Origin: DASRHT01 sp035650355
GTDB taxonomy: Bacteria; Chloroflexota; Ktedonobacteria; Ktedonobacterales; Ktedonobacteraceae
Direction of reading: 5' to 3'
DNA: 64,000 nt
NCBI GenBank assembly: GCA_035650355.1
Contig: DASRHT010000046.1
Span: 1-64,000 of the forward strand
Shown: piece by piece, positions 52,430-61,897 of the stretch
Position numbering within the stretch: the first letter of the stretch is position 1
Layout: each line of letters opens with the position of its first letter
Notes under the pieces: generated by a model
The model's database searches: none
What the model was told of the DNA's origin: nothing
The model's input: the letters and a program-made list of their open reading frames with translations, nothing else
Program-made: the position numbers and the translations under genes

Positions 52430-53686
52430 ATGTCAATGTCTCACGATACTCCGGCTGAACTATCGCATAATAAGCGCAGGCCGCTCTGGCGCAACCGTGA
52501 CTACCTGCTCCTATGGAACGGGCAGGCTATTTCCGCTATTGGCGGCAGCGTCTCCGAACTGGCTTTTCCTTTGCTTGTGCTGGCAGTGAGCCATTCACCA
52601 GCTCAGGCGGGCATAGCAGGCGCATTACGCACGCTCCCCGCGCTCCTCTTCACGCTAACAGCAGGCGCGCTGATCGATCGTTGGAATCGCAAAATAGTAA
52701 TGATCTGCTGCGACACCGGGCGAGCTTTAAGCCTCGCCAGCATTCCCGTGGCTATCATGCTGGGCCATCTCACCATCGTGCAACTTTATATCACAGCCTT
52801 TATTGAGGGGAGCCTGCTCATTTTCTTTGGCCTGGCCCATTCCGCCAGCCTGGGCCAAGTGGTTCCCAGAGAGCAGCTCTCGTCGGCAATGGCCCAGGAG
52901 GAATTTACGGAGGGAACCACTGCACTCTTCGGCCCCTCGCTTTCGGGCGCGCTGTTCAGCCTGAGCAAGCTACTCCCCTTTGTAGCCGATGCCTGCTCGT
53001 ATGCCGTCTCAATCATTACTCTGTTGCTGATACGAACGCCCTTCCAGCAACAGAATACGCGCATGCGTCGTCACTTACTGGCAGAAATCTCTGAAGGGAT
53101 GCGCTGGATGTGGCGGCAACCGGTTATTCGCACGATGAATCTGGCTTCGCTGATCGGGGCATTGATTATTCCCGGCAGTTCCCTGATGGTCATCGTGCTG
53201 GCCCAGCAGCAGCACGCCTCAGCGTTTGTTATCGGCCTGATCTTCGCCGCGGGAGGCGTGGGGGCGATCCTGGGCACGGTGACTACTGCGTTCAGCCAGC
53301 GTTTCCTGACCGTTGGACAGGCTATTATCGTCACGCGCTGGAGTTTTGCGCTGCTCTGGCCGCTCTATGCCCTGATCCCATTCCCGGTGGTGCTGGGAGC
53401 TATTGACTTTTGCATTGGCTTTGTGGACCCGATTGAAGATGTTCCCTATTTTAGCTATCGCCTGGCCTTGATACCGGACGAGCTGCGAGGGCGCGTCATC
53501 AGCGCATGCCGCATCTTCCCAAGCGTCGTGCGCCCCATCGGGATAGCGTTAACAGGCTTCATGTTGCAAAACCTGGGAGCGATGCCGACCGCCCTGATCG
53601 GCTGGGGAGGGTTGACAATCGTGGCATTAATCTTCACGCTTGATCCACATGTGCGGCGCGCTCGCAGTACTCAATCCCCTCTGTAG
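52430..53686 (+). CDS. MFS transporter (EntS/MFS_3-like)
   Basis: This permease of 418 residues has 12 predicted helices and the early motif RNRDYLLLWNGQAISAIGGSVSELAFPLLV, plus ALIDRWNRKIVMICCDTGRA between helices 2 and 3. These mark the enterobactin exporter/multidrug efflux branch. The start at 52430 is favoured by GAAAGGA nine bases upstream; an ATG at 52412 sits too close to a GAGGAG. It is convergent with an esterase of enterochelin-esterase type. Substrate is unknown. Confidence 0.9.
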   Translation: MSMSHDTPAELSHNKRRPLWRNRDYLLLWNGQAISAIGGSVSELAFPLLVLAVSHSPAQAGIAGALRTLPALLFTLTAGALIDRWNRKIVMICCDTGRALSLASIPVAIMLGHLTIVQLYITAFIEGSLLIFFGLAHSASLGQVVPREQLSSAMAQEEFTEGTTALFGPSLSGALFSLSKLLPFVADACSYAVSIITLLLIRTPFQQQNTRMRRHLLAEISEGMRWMWRQPVIRTMNLASLIGALIIPGSSLMVIVLAQQQHASAFVIGLIFAAGGVGAILGTVTTAFSQRFLTVGQAIIVTRWSFALLWPLYALIPFPVVLGAIDFCIGFVDPIEDVPYFSYRLALIPDELRGRVISACRIFPSVVRPIGIALTGFMLQNLGAMPTALIGWGGLTIVALIFTLDPHVRRARSTQSPL

Positions 53687-53717
53687 AGGCCAGCTTGAGC
53701 CCTCGGAGAAAGGGGGG

Positions 53718-53750
53718 GGAAGAACTCAGAGGAAATCTTTGAGTTCTTCC
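53718..53750. terminator. Hairpin between convergent MFS and esterase genes
   Basis: Arms GGAAGAACTCA and TGAGTTCTTCC form an 11-bp stem with an 11-base loop in the 70-base gap between convergent stops. Confidence 0.65.
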
Positions 53751-53756
53751 TCAAGA

Positions 53757-54788
53757 TTATTGTGCAGGCGAAAGACGTTCGGCCAGATATTTCAGGCTCA
53801 GGGGGTAACGGTATTCGATGGAAGCGTGAGTGGCATCGAAGAGTTCGAAAAAGACGTCGGTTACGCCGATGCGTTCGAGGGCGCGACGGAACGCCTCCGC
53901 CCCAAGATCAAGAAAGAACTGGTCGCGATTACCCGCGTCAATATAGATCGCCTTCAGCGTACGCAGCGCCTCAGCGTGCGATGGCACCATGCGCACCGGG
54001 TCCCAGGCCAGCCAGCGCTCCCACACAGCGGGAAGCAGCTCGCCCGTCTCAACATCAAAAGGCAGATGCACCGTGCCATCCTCATCAGCGGAGTAGCAGG
54101 CGGCCATGCACCAGATATTCAACAGGTTGCTGTCACTCCCTCTGGAAAAAGCCGGACGGCTGCGAAAATCCTCCCAGAATTGCTCAAACGAGCCCGAATA
54201 GCGATCTCTTAAAGCGCGCACCCCTTCGCGAAAATCGGGGAGATAGCAGAGTTCAAACAGGGCATCGCCCGCATGCGTCGCCAGCCCTCCCCAGAGATCG
54301 GGCCGCAGCATCGGCGTCACCATCGCACCATAGCCGCCGCTCGACTTGCCCATGATCCCTCGATGGTCGCGGCTGGCCAGCGTGCGATAGTGAGCATCAA
54401 CCCAGGGAACAATCTCATCGCATAAATATGTATGGTAGCGACCGGTCCCGTGTGAGTCCAGGAACTGGCTCCCGCCCAGAGAGGTCCAGCAGTCCACCCA
54501 GACCACAATGCAGGGAGGAGCTTCGCCCCGCACAAAAAGCTCATCGGCGAGTTCGGGAAAAGTCTTTCTAAACGGAGCGCGGTTACGCCACATATCGAGC
54601 TGACCCGTTAACCCCTGGATCACATAGACGCTGGGATAGCGGCGTTCAGGTTGTTCGTCGTAGCCAGGTGGAACATACACCCAGAGGGGGCGCTCCGATG
54701 GATCGTGCAGCCGATTATCTTTGAGCGCCTCGCTATGAAAGATCGTCTCTTCATAGCGCCCCTGAGGTTCGATAGACCAGGGTAGCAT
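53757..54788 (-). CDS. Esterase of the putative esterase/enterochelin esterase fold
   Basis: This 343-residue alpha/beta hydrolase shows RPLWVYVPPGYDEQPERRYP, nucleophile motif GIMGKSSGGYGAM, acidic region IYIDAGNRDQFFLDLG and a late histidine in ELFDATHASIEYRYP. This is the Esterase (PF00756-type) pattern found in enterochelin esterases, S-formylglutathione hydrolases and CE1 proteins. No signal peptide is seen, so it is cytoplasmic. AAGAAAGG precedes the start. Pairing with the convergent MFS gene in siderophore handling is a weak inference, as no siderophore synthesis genes are present. Confidence 0.85.
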   Translation of the reverse strand: MLPWSIEPQGRYEETIFHSEALKDNRLHDPSERPLWVYVPPGYDEQPERRYPSVYVIQGLTGQLDMWRNRAPFRKTFPELADELFVRGEAPPCIVVWVDCWTSLGGSQFLDSHGTGRYHTYLCDEIVPWVDAHYRTLASRDHRGIMGKSSGGYGAMVTPMLRPDLWGGLATHAGDALFELCYLPDFREGVRALRDRYSGSFEQFWEDFRSRPAFSRGSDSNLLNIWCMAACYSADEDGTVHLPFDVETGELLPAVWERWLAWDPVRMVPSHAEALRTLKAIYIDAGNRDQFFLDLGAEAFRRALERIGVTDVFFELFDATHASIEYRYPLSLKYLAERLSPAQ

Positions 54789-54821
54789 ACGCTGTTGCCT
54801 TTCTTGAATTTACTGTACTAA

Positions 54822-54844
54822 GGGAAGAGCTAGACGCTCTTCCC
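54822..54844 (-). terminator. Hairpin after the second MFS gene
   Basis: Arms GGGAAGAGC and GCTCTTCCC with a 5-base loop lie between the stop of the MFS gene (54895) and the esterase start (54788), both on the minus strand. Confidence 0.6.
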
Positions 54845-54894
54845 CTATACAATAGAACAGATAGTGGCGGGTTGGCAAGGAGAGAATTTACGCT

Positions 54895-56169
54895 TCAAAC
54901 AGGTTCCGTTACTGTGTTCTCCTCTTCAACAGGCGCTCCAGAAGGAGCAGCCTTGTGCCACGCATAAGCCAGCAGCAGCATCACCGGCGAAAGGATCACA
55001 CTCACCGATGCCAGAGCGGCTCTGAGCGAGAACGCAACGCCAATATAGCCAACAGGCGGGCCGCCCGCGATCTGTCCAAGCGCATCTGCCTGAGCCACTA
55101 AAGAGATGACCGTCGCGCGCGTCCCGGCACTGGTGTTGCGCGTGAGCCAGGTCGTCCAGACGGGGCGCATGGCACTGCGGAACGTGCCATAGCCCAGGTA
55201 AGCCAGCACGGCGAGGAAGAAGTTTCCGGTCAGGGCAAACAGCAGAATGCACAGGACGTTCAACAGGTTCAGGCTGAAGAGCGTGGCTATGACTGTGCGC
55301 TGGTGGTTGATATCGAGCCGCCGCTTGATCAACTCGGTAATCGCAAGGCTGAACAGCGTCCCGGCGATGGAGAAAATGCCAAACCATGCGACGGGCTTGA
55401 GCTGCCACAACACAGGGAACGTGAAGTTAACCAGGAAATAGGCCGTCGAGAGGCGATCATAGCCCTCACTGGAGAGGCCGAAAAACAACTGGATGGCGAG
55501 CATAATTAGCAGCATGGATTGCAAATGTACAAGCCGCAGACCCGCGCGGAACGTATCCGTCATCTGTCGCCACGAAGGGCGCTCCTCCTTTGAAATGCGC
55601 TGGAAGCCTTGCTCAGGCATGTAGAAGATCAGGAAGAGCGCAAGCGCGACATAGAGGCAGCCGCCGATCACAATGGGTAGGTTGAGACGGATGCTGGCAA
55701 GCACGGCGCTGAAAAGTGCGCCCAACAATCCTCCGAGCAGGCCAATCTGTGTGGCACGCACGAAAAGCACGCCCACGTTATCTTCGCCGACCTCGCCCGC
55801 GATCCATGCCTGTTCCGCGCCATCGGTAAAGGTCGCACCAACGCCAAAAAGCCCTTGCGCCAGCATGATGGTTTCGAAGCGAGGGATGGAGCCTTCAAGG
55901 ATAAAGCCAATGCCAATTACTATCGTGCCGATAATAACGGCCAGGCGTCTCCCATAGATGTCGGCCAGAATGCCGGTTGGCACCTGGAAAATGAAGCAGA
56001 CGGTTTCTAAGGCGGTCCCGACCAGGACCAGTTGGAGCGGATTGAGCTTTGCAACTTCTACTTGATAGACCAGATTTACGGTGACAATAAGAGCAAAGAA
56101 GAGCGAGTTGCTACCCGAGAATATCAGGTAAATAGCGTTTGCGCTGAACCTCCTGCTGTCAACAGACAT
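54895..56169 (-). CDS. MFS transporter
   Basis: This permease of 424 residues has 12 predicted helices. The loop 2-3 motif GILADIYGRRLAVIIG and the segment FGVGATFTDGAEQAWIAGEVG are seen in drug-efflux MFS proteins (TetV/tmr-like). GGAGAAGATAACTT precedes the start. Long inverted repeats lie upstream. The substrate cannot be read from sequence. It is not closely similar to the MFS protein at 52.4 kb, so the two are not a recent duplication. Confidence 0.88.
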   Translation of the reverse strand: MSVDSRRFSANAIYLIFSGSNSLFFALIVTVNLVYQVEVAKLNPLQLVLVGTALETVCFIFQVPTGILADIYGRRLAVIIGTIVIGIGFILEGSIPRFETIMLAQGLFGVGATFTDGAEQAWIAGEVGEDNVGVLFVRATQIGLLGGLLGALFSAVLASIRLNLPIVIGGCLYVALALFLIFYMPEQGFQRISKEERPSWRQMTDTFRAGLRLVHLQSMLLIMLAIQLFFGLSSEGYDRLSTAYFLVNFTFPVLWQLKPVAWFGIFSIAGTLFSLAITELIKRRLDINHQRTVIATLFSLNLLNVLCILLFALTGNFFLAVLAYLGYGTFRSAMRPVWTTWLTRNTSAGTRATVISLVAQADALGQIAGGPPVGYIGVAFSLRAALASVSVILSPVMLLLAYAWHKAAPSGAPVEEENTVTEPV

Positions 56170-56306
56170 AAGTTATCTTCTCCAAAAAATGCAATAGGGC
56201 GGCCCGTTTTTATGCCGCGACGATAAACATTTGTGTTTTGTGGATAGCGATAACTTGCTAGCATGGTAATGCCTCTTCTTTCTCTTTTGTAATATTGTTC
56301 TCCCAT

Positions 56307-56376
56307 CGTAGGGGCAGTGCCTTGCGCCTGCCCTAATAGCATCGTAAAAGGGCAGGCGCAAGGCACTGCCCCTACG
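56307..56376. repeat. 28-bp perfect hairpin, dispersed repeat
   Basis: Arms of 28 bases (56307-56334 and 56349-56376) are exact complements with a 14-base loop. The first begins CGTAGGGGCAGTGCC. A 27-base part of the same sequence, inverted, occurs at 47650-47676 beside the tandem array. The hairpin sits about 140 bases upstream of the MFS gene. Either a mobile repeat or a transcription stop is possible. Confidence 0.85.
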
Positions 56377-56434
56377 TGATTAGGGGTCAGGCGAGGTTGC
56401 CCGAACCTGCTGAAAGCATACTATAAAATCTCTG

Positions 56435-56749
56435 CTATTGGCAAATTGTGAAGGGGTGTGCGAGGATTCGAGCTTTGAGGAAGGCAGCAAAGACCGCCAT
56501 TTCTGCCTGGGCACGCTGTAGCCTACTTTGTCGTTCTTGTAGTGGGGTCTGCTCCCACCAGCTAGTTTGCTCCATCCGCTCGCTTTCGTCCCAGCGTTGC
56601 CACCAGGAGGGCTCTGCTGCAAGTAAACGGTACCAACCGGGAGCAAAGGGGACAAGCAGGATGGTCACCTGGTTGCCGGCTGAGCCTGTTGCCGGATTTG
56701 TTGCCGTATAATCGGCCAGGAGAGCGTTTTCTAAAATAATGAAGTTCAC
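56435..56749 (-). CDS. Possible small Trp-rich protein
   Basis: This frame of 104 residues would start with GTG at 56749. It contains NQVTILLVPFAPGWYRLLAA and WWQRWDESERMEQTSWWEQTPLQ, and the amphipathic C-terminal half looks protein-like. There is no good ribosome site and no recognised family, and it is divergent from urocanate hydratase. I keep it as a weak candidate; it may equally be spurious. Confidence 0.3.
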   Translation of the reverse strand: MNFIILENALLADYTATNPATGSAGNQVTILLVPFAPGWYRLLAAEPSWWQRWDESERMEQTSWWEQTPLQERQSRLQRAQAEMAVFAAFLKARILAHPFTICQ

Positions 56750-56931
56750 CGTATTTTACGAGGATAAAGACGAAGGCAGCCGAGGAATTGAGCCTTGCTA
56801 TACAACTTGAGCCCAGAGCTGCCGAGTGGGCGAAGCAGGATAGCAATTTGAGCAGATTTCCATTGCCAAAATAGGCTATACTCGAAGCAAGATCATATAC
56901 ACACTTCTCACCAGGGAAAGGAACCTAAGAT

Positions 56932-58626
56932 ATGCCCAATACTGAGAATACCCCTTTCGCAAAGAGGCCGGAGGTGACGGGGCCGCGCACCGTTCGCGCA
57001 CCGCGGGGCACGACGATTTCGTGCAAGGGCTGGCAGCAGGAAGCGGCAATGCGCATGCTGATGAATAATCTCGATCCCGATGTGGCGGAACGGCCCGATG
57101 ATCTTGTGGTTTACGGCGGAGCAGGGAAAGCTGCCCGCTCATGGGCCGCCTTTGATGCTATCGTTCGCTCGCTCAAAGAGTTGGAGAACAACGAGACGTT
57201 GCTGGTGCAATCGGGCAAGCCTGTTGGTATTTTTCGCACCCACCCCGATGCGCCGCGCGTCTTAATTGCCAATTCCAACCTTGTCCCCCACTGGGCTAAC
57301 TGGGACGAATTTCGTCGCCTGGAGGCGCTGGGGCTGACGATGTACGGGCAGATGACCGCCGGCTCGTGGATTTATATTGGCTCTCAGGGCATTGTACAGG
57401 GGACCTATGAGACATTCTCTGAGGCCGCACGCAAACACTTTGGCGGCTCGCTCAAGGGGAAATTTCTGCTAACGGCTGGTCTGGGAGGCATGGGCGGTGC
57501 TCAAACTTTGGCGGCAAGCATGAATGAAGGCGTCTGTCTGGCAGTTGAGGTTGATGAGCATCGCATCCGGCGCCGCCTGGACACTGGCTATTGCGACGAA
57601 ATGGCAAGCACGCTTGATGAGGCGCTTAACCAGGTGCGCGAGGCGACTCAGCAGGACCAGCCGCTTTCGATTGGCCTGATCGGCAACGCCGCCGAGGTCT
57701 ATCCCGAACTGGTGAGGCGCGGCATCATTCCCGACCTGGTGACCGACCAGACCTCGGCTCATGATGCCCTCAACGGCTACATTCCCGCTGGCCTCTCGCT
57801 CGCCGAAGCCGATGAGTTGCGCACACGCGAGCCGCAGGAATATATCAAGCGTTCAATGGCCTCGATGGTGACGCATGTGGATGCGATGCTCGAAATGCAG
57901 AGGCGCGGCGCTATCGTCTTCGATTATGGCAACAACCTGCGAGGGCAGGCGCTGGCGGCGGGAGAGACGCACGCGCTCGATTTCCCCGGCTTCGTCCCGG
58001 CCTATATCCGTCCATTATTCTGTCGTGGCAAGGGGCCATTCCGCTGGGTTGCGCTCTCTGGCGATCCAGAGGATATCTACCGCACAGACGAGGCTCTGCT
58101 TGAACTCTTCCCGGAGGATATCACGCTGAAGCGCTGGCTCACGCTGGCGCGGCAGAAAATTCACTTCCAGGGTCTACCCGCGCGCATCTGCTGGCTGGGC
58201 TATGGGCAGCGCGATAAAGCCGGACTCGCCTTCAACGAGCTGGTGGCAAAAGGGATTGTGAAGGCGCCGATTGTGATCGGGCGGGATCATCTGGATAGCG
58301 GCTCCGTCGCCTCGCCCTATCGCGAGACGGAAGCCATGAAGGATGGTAGCGACGCCATCGCCGACTGGCCTCTGCTTAACGCCCTGCTCAATACGGCGTC
58401 GGGAGCTACCTGGGTCTCGCTCCACCACGGCGGGGGCGTCGGCATCGGCTATTCTATTCACGCGGGCCAGGTCATCGTCGCCGACGGCACGCCAGAGGCG
58501 GCTGAACGGCTCGCGCGCGTCCTGACCAACGATCCCGGCACAGGCGTGATGCGTCACGTTGATGCCGGCTATGACGAGGCCATTGAGTGCGCCAGGGAAA
58601 GCGGAGTGAAGATCCCGATGCTGTAG
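56932..58626 (+). CDS. hutU: Urocanate hydratase
   Basis: This 564-residue enzyme converts urocanate to imidazolone propionate in histidine degradation, using tightly bound NAD. It has the family segments LVVYGGAGKAARSWAAFDAI, NLVPHWANWDEF, MTAGSWIYIGSQGIVQGTYE and the NAD loop GLGGMGGAQ, with a late conserved stretch around VSLHHGGGVGIGYS. Length is normal. AAAGGAAC precedes the start. No other histidine utilisation gene is in the window, so hutH, hutI and hutG must lie elsewhere. Confidence 0.96.
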   Translation: MPNTENTPFAKRPEVTGPRTVRAPRGTTISCKGWQQEAAMRMLMNNLDPDVAERPDDLVVYGGAGKAARSWAAFDAIVRSLKELENNETLLVQSGKPVGIFRTHPDAPRVLIANSNLVPHWANWDEFRRLEALGLTMYGQMTAGSWIYIGSQGIVQGTYETFSEAARKHFGGSLKGKFLLTAGLGGMGGAQTLAASMNEGVCLAVEVDEHRIRRRLDTGYCDEMASTLDEALNQVREATQQDQPLSIGLIGNAAEVYPELVRRGIIPDLVTDQTSAHDALNGYIPAGLSLAEADELRTREPQEYIKRSMASMVTHVDAMLEMQRRGAIVFDYGNNLRGQALAAGETHALDFPGFVPAYIRPLFCRGKGPFRWVALSGDPEDIYRTDEALLELFPEDITLKRWLTLARQKIHFQGLPARICWLGYGQRDKAGLAFNELVAKGIVKAPIVIGRDHLDSGSVASPYRETEAMKDGSDAIADWPLLNALLNTASGATWVSLHHGGGVGIGYSIHAGQVIVADGTPEAAERLARVLTNDPGTGVMRHVDAGYDEAIECARESGVKIPML

Positions 58627-58639
58627 AACGGCATCATCA

Positions 58640-58676
58640 AGATAGGTGATGCAAAACGCTCATGCATCGCCTATCT
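58640..58676. terminator. Bidirectional hairpin between hutU and FHA gene
   Basis: Arms AGATAGGTGATGCA and TGCATCGCCTATCT pair over 14 bp with one G-T wobble. It lies between convergent stops. Confidence 0.7.
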
Positions 58677-59610
58677 ACGTCTGTTGCGTATCGATCTTCC
58701 ATACTCCATTGTCGTTAATCAGGTAGGCATTGAAAATGATCGTATTCCCTTTATTATCAGCATACGTAATAATCGAGGTGGCGATGGGACCATCTCTTTG
58801 AATAGCTGAGGCCTGGCAGCCAGTTATACCGGCGGCGCTAAACCTGTGCGCAAACTCTGGCTCGCTCAATGTACTTTTAAAGCCGGTCGAGAACTGGCTA
58901 TAAGCTGTTGGGTAATCACGCCGATTCAGCGCATCACAATAGATTTTCAGCGTCATATCAGGCGTCGAAACCACAACACTGGAGGGACCTGAAAGCACAT
59001 CAAAAACGACGAAAGCCAGCAACGCAAAGCCGATTACCCCGAACAAGACGATGCCGCAGGTGACAGCAAGCGTTACGCCTCGTCCTTGCCGATTCTTCTG
59101 CGGCCTTGCGACGAGGATTTTTAGCAGACCGGGAGGTGGGGTGTACACAGGTCGCTGCGACGGCGCGTGAGCTGGAGCTGCTGGCTGCTGGTAAGCTTGT
59201 TGATCCCGCATTATTTCTACATTAACGGCAGGGATAGGGGTAAATGGAGCGGTAATGGTGGTCTGATAGCCGGGATTCCAGTCAACAGGAGGAGACGCAT
59301 GGAGAGAGGAAGCATCGACAGCCGCTTTGCCCACTTCATAGGTAAAGGTCGCTCCACCCAGGCGGATCATATCCAGGGGCTGCAACCGGTAGGGCCGGTT
59401 AGGCTCAAGCCGTTGCTCATTGAGAAACGTGCCGTTGGTGCTCTCCAGATCAATAATGCTATGTCCGTGTTTTTCCAGATGTATCTCAGCATGATGAGCA
59501 GATACCTTCGCATCATGTATCACCAGTTGATTATCTTGAGCGCGCCCCATTGTCAGGGTAACAGATCCAAGCAAGATGCGTCCCTGTGGGCCATTAAGCA
59601 TAGCATCCAC
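58675..59610 (-). CDS. FHA-domain membrane protein
   Basis: This protein of 311 residues has an N-terminal FHA domain (about 1-90; TMGRAQDNQLVIHDAKVSAHH, IIDLESTNGTFLN) that binds phosphothreonine, a proline-rich linker (about 115-160), one membrane helix (about 180-205) and an extracellular C-terminal domain (about 215-311) resembling DUF4878-type NTF2 folds. GTG 59610 is favoured by TGGGAG nine bases upstream; a GTG at 59655 has no site. FHA proteins read Ser/Thr kinase output, and the kinase at 26.4 kb has a similar topology. The exact partner is unknown. Confidence 0.88.
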   Translation of the reverse strand: MDAMLNGPQGRILLGSVTLTMGRAQDNQLVIHDAKVSAHHAEIHLEKHGHSIIDLESTNGTFLNEQRLEPNRPYRLQPLDMIRLGGATFTYEVGKAAVDASSLHASPPVDWNPGYQTTITAPFTPIPAVNVEIMRDQQAYQQPAAPAHAPSQRPVYTPPPGLLKILVARPQKNRQGRGVTLAVTCGIVLFGVIGFALLAFVVFDVLSGPSSVVVSTPDMTLKIYCDALNRRDYPTAYSQFSTGFKSTLSEPEFAHRFSAAGITGCQASAIQRDGPIATSIITYADNKGNTIIFNAYLINDNGVWKIDTQQT

Positions 59611-59807
59611 GAATAAGCTCTCCCAGCTTGCGAAAACTTTCTGGAATATAGACACAGCAGTTATTATATATTAGCATATCCTACAGCTAAGAAAATTGCT
59701 GTAAAAAATACTCTTGCAAAAAGGTAATTAGCTCACATTCAAGTATGATATCATTGAAAATATATGGGAGGAAGCCGCTATTTCCAGCGAGAGATGGCTT
59801 TTATATC

Positions 59808-60647
59808 ATGACGAAATTGTACGCTATCAGTGACTTACATCTGGGTAGCAGCATCAACCGGCAGGCGCTGGAAGAGATGCCTTTTTACCCAAAAGACTGG
59901 CTCATCGTGGCAGGAGATACAGGCGAGACGGCAGAACACCTGCGTTTCGCGCTTTCCATCTTGACAAAAAGGTTTGCGCAGGTGCTCTGGGTTCCAGGCA
60001 ATCATGACCTGTGGACAATTCCACTTTCGGAGGAGAAGCATCTGCGCGGGGAACAAAAATATCACCAGCTCGTCGCCCTTTGTCGCAACTACGGGGTACT
60101 GACGCCGGAGGACCCTTACGTTGCGTGGGAGGGGGAAGGGAAGAAAGCAGTGCTGGCCCCTTTATTTCTCCTCTATGATTACAGTTTCCGGCCCGCGCAT
60201 GTTTCAGCGGAACAGGCGGTATCCTGGGCCGAAGAAACAGAGGTGCTGTGCGCTGATGAATTCCTGCTTCACCCAGATCCCTACCCCTCCCGATCCGCGT
60301 GGTGCCATGCACGCTGCGATTATACACAGCAGCGCCTGGAAGAGGCCGCATCATCCCTGCCTTACGTTTTAATCAATCACTTCCCTCTGCACCAGAAATT
60401 CGTGCGGGTGTATAGGATTCCTCGCTTCTCGATCTGGTGCGGCACCACAAGGACGGAGGATTGGCATACGCGTTTCCCCACCCTCGCCGTCATCTATGGC
60501 CACATTCATGTGCGAGGCACAGATTATCTCGACGGGGTACGTTTTGAAGAGGTCTCCCTGGGCTATCCGCGCAACTGGAACCAGCAAAAAGGCGTCCAGG
60601 CGTACCTCCGAGAAATATTACCCGGTCCAGCAGCCCCACCACTCTGA
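59808..60647 (+). CDS. Metallophosphoesterase
   Basis: This protein of 279 residues has the calcineurin-like signature: AISDLHLGSS, LIVAGDTGE, WVPGNHDLW, a late VLINHFPLH and YGHIHVRGTD, the five metal-binding motifs. It probably cleaves phosphodiesters or phosphomonoesters using two metals in the cytoplasm. The start at 59808 gives the normal position of the first motif; an ATG at 59745 would add 21 residues. The ribosome site GAGAGATGG is distant. The gene appears monocistronic. Confidence 0.9.
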   Translation: MTKLYAISDLHLGSSINRQALEEMPFYPKDWLIVAGDTGETAEHLRFALSILTKRFAQVLWVPGNHDLWTIPLSEEKHLRGEQKYHQLVALCRNYGVLTPEDPYVAWEGEGKKAVLAPLFLLYDYSFRPAHVSAEQAVSWAEETEVLCADEFLLHPDPYPSRSAWCHARCDYTQQRLEEAASSLPYVLINHFPLHQKFVRVYRIPRFSIWCGTTRTEDWHTRFPTLAVIYGHIHVRGTDYLDGVRFEEVSLGYPRNWNQQKGVQAYLREILPGPAAPPL

Positions 60648-60820
60648 ATATCCAGGCACGCCTGCAACCCTTGACACACGCTGGGAAATTATGTCAAACG
60701 GGGGATAGCCGTCAGAAGAAGGATGTGCTATGCTAGCACACATATATAACCTCCTGCGCCACAAATCGTAGGTTATCTTGGAAGCAACTCTGGAAAACAT
60801 TCCATAACCATAAGGAGCAG

Positions 60821-61897
60821 ATGGTAGTGAACGATATATTACCTGAATATGATACTTCTACTATTATCAGTACCAGCAGGCTCACCAAAGCCTTTGGGAA
60901 TCTGGTAGCAGTGAATGACCTGCATCTGCAAGTCATGCGGGGCGATGTTTTTGGCTTTCTCGGGCCTAACGGTTCAGGTAAAACTACCACGATCCGTATG
61001 CTGCTCGGGCTGATTCGACCAACGGCAGGGCGAGCGATCCTCTTCGGCATGGACAATGCGCACCAGCTCTCAGCCATCCTACAACGTATCGGGGCCATTG
61101 TAGAAACGCCCGTCTTTTACCCTTACCTCTCGGGTCTGGATAACCTGCGTGTAATCGCTGCCATGTCCGGTATGGCGCAGGGGAAAGCAAACGATCCGCG
61201 TCTGGCCGAGGTGCTGGAAATTGTTGAGCTGCGCAGCTACGAAAAGCTGGCTTATAGCAAGTACTCTCTTGGCATGAAACAGCGCCTGGGCATAGCGGCG
61301 GCCCTGCTCACCGATCCAGAACTGGTGCTGCTCGACGAACCAACCAATGGACTCGATCCGGCAGGAGTCATCGAGATTCGACGGCTGATCTTACGCCTCT
61401 CCTCGCTAGGCAAAACCATCTTCCTCTCCAGCCACATCCTGCACGAAGTACAAAATGTCTGCAACCGCGTCGCGATCCTGCAAAAGGGAAATCTGGTCAA
61501 ACAGGGCAACGTCAGCGATCTGCTACGCAGCAGCGAGCAGATCGAGATACGAATGAACGAAGCTGACGAAGCGCAGCAGGCTCTACAGATCCTCCAACAG
61601 GCACAGGGACAGGGCTTAGACTGGATCGCCAATGTGACTATTGAAGCCAACCGGCGGGAGCGCCCCATCGTGATTGTAGGCGCTCCCGCACAACGTTCAG
61701 CCGAGATCAACCGCGTATTAGCCCAGAACAACCTTTTTGCAGCGGAAATCCATCCACGCGAAGGGAACCTTGAAGAACTCTTCCTGGAGGTAACGACGTC
61801 AGCCGCTCAGGCGGGAGGAGCGCATGTTGGCATGGAAGCCCTGGCCGAGACGCTCGCGCCCGAAATGCCAGGCAGTGGAAAGAGAGGATCACGATGA
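60821..61897 (+). CDS. ABC transporter ATP-binding protein
   Basis: This ATPase of 358 residues shows Walker A GPNGSGKTTT, signature YSLGMKQRLGIAAALL, Walker B LVLLDEPTNGLD and switch His in LSSHILHEV. The CcmA/bacitracin-exporter branch fits. A C-terminal extension (about 230-358) is longer than usual. AAGGAG lies three bases from ATG 60821 and nine from an in-frame GTG 60827, so the latter may be the true start. It overlaps its permease by four bases (ATGA). Confidence 0.93.
   Translation: MVVNDILPEYDTSTIISTSRLTKAFGNLVAVNDLHLQVMRGDVFGFLGPNGSGKTTTIRMLLGLIRPTAGRAILFGMDNAHQLSAILQRIGAIVETPVFYPYLSGLDNLRVIAAMSGMAQGKANDPRLAEVLEIVELRSYEKLAYSKYSLGMKQRLGIAAALLTDPELVLLDEPTNGLDPAGVIEIRRLILRLSSLGKTIFLSSHILHEVQNVCNRVAILQKGNLVKQGNVSDLLRSSEQIEIRMNEADEAQQALQILQQAQGQGLDWIANVTIEANRRERPIVIVGAPAQRSAEINRVLAQNNLFAAEIHPREGNLEELFLEVTTSAAQAGGAHVGMEALAETLAPEMPGSGKRGSR

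Noticed and set aside
53870..54355. Plus-strand frames opposite the enterochelin-type esterase
   Set aside because: Arg/Pro-rich translations typical of antisense frames in GC-rich genes.
52412..54788. MFS plus esterase as a siderophore system
   Set aside because: The genes are convergent, not an operon, and no synthesis or uptake gene is near; only fold-level similarity supports it.
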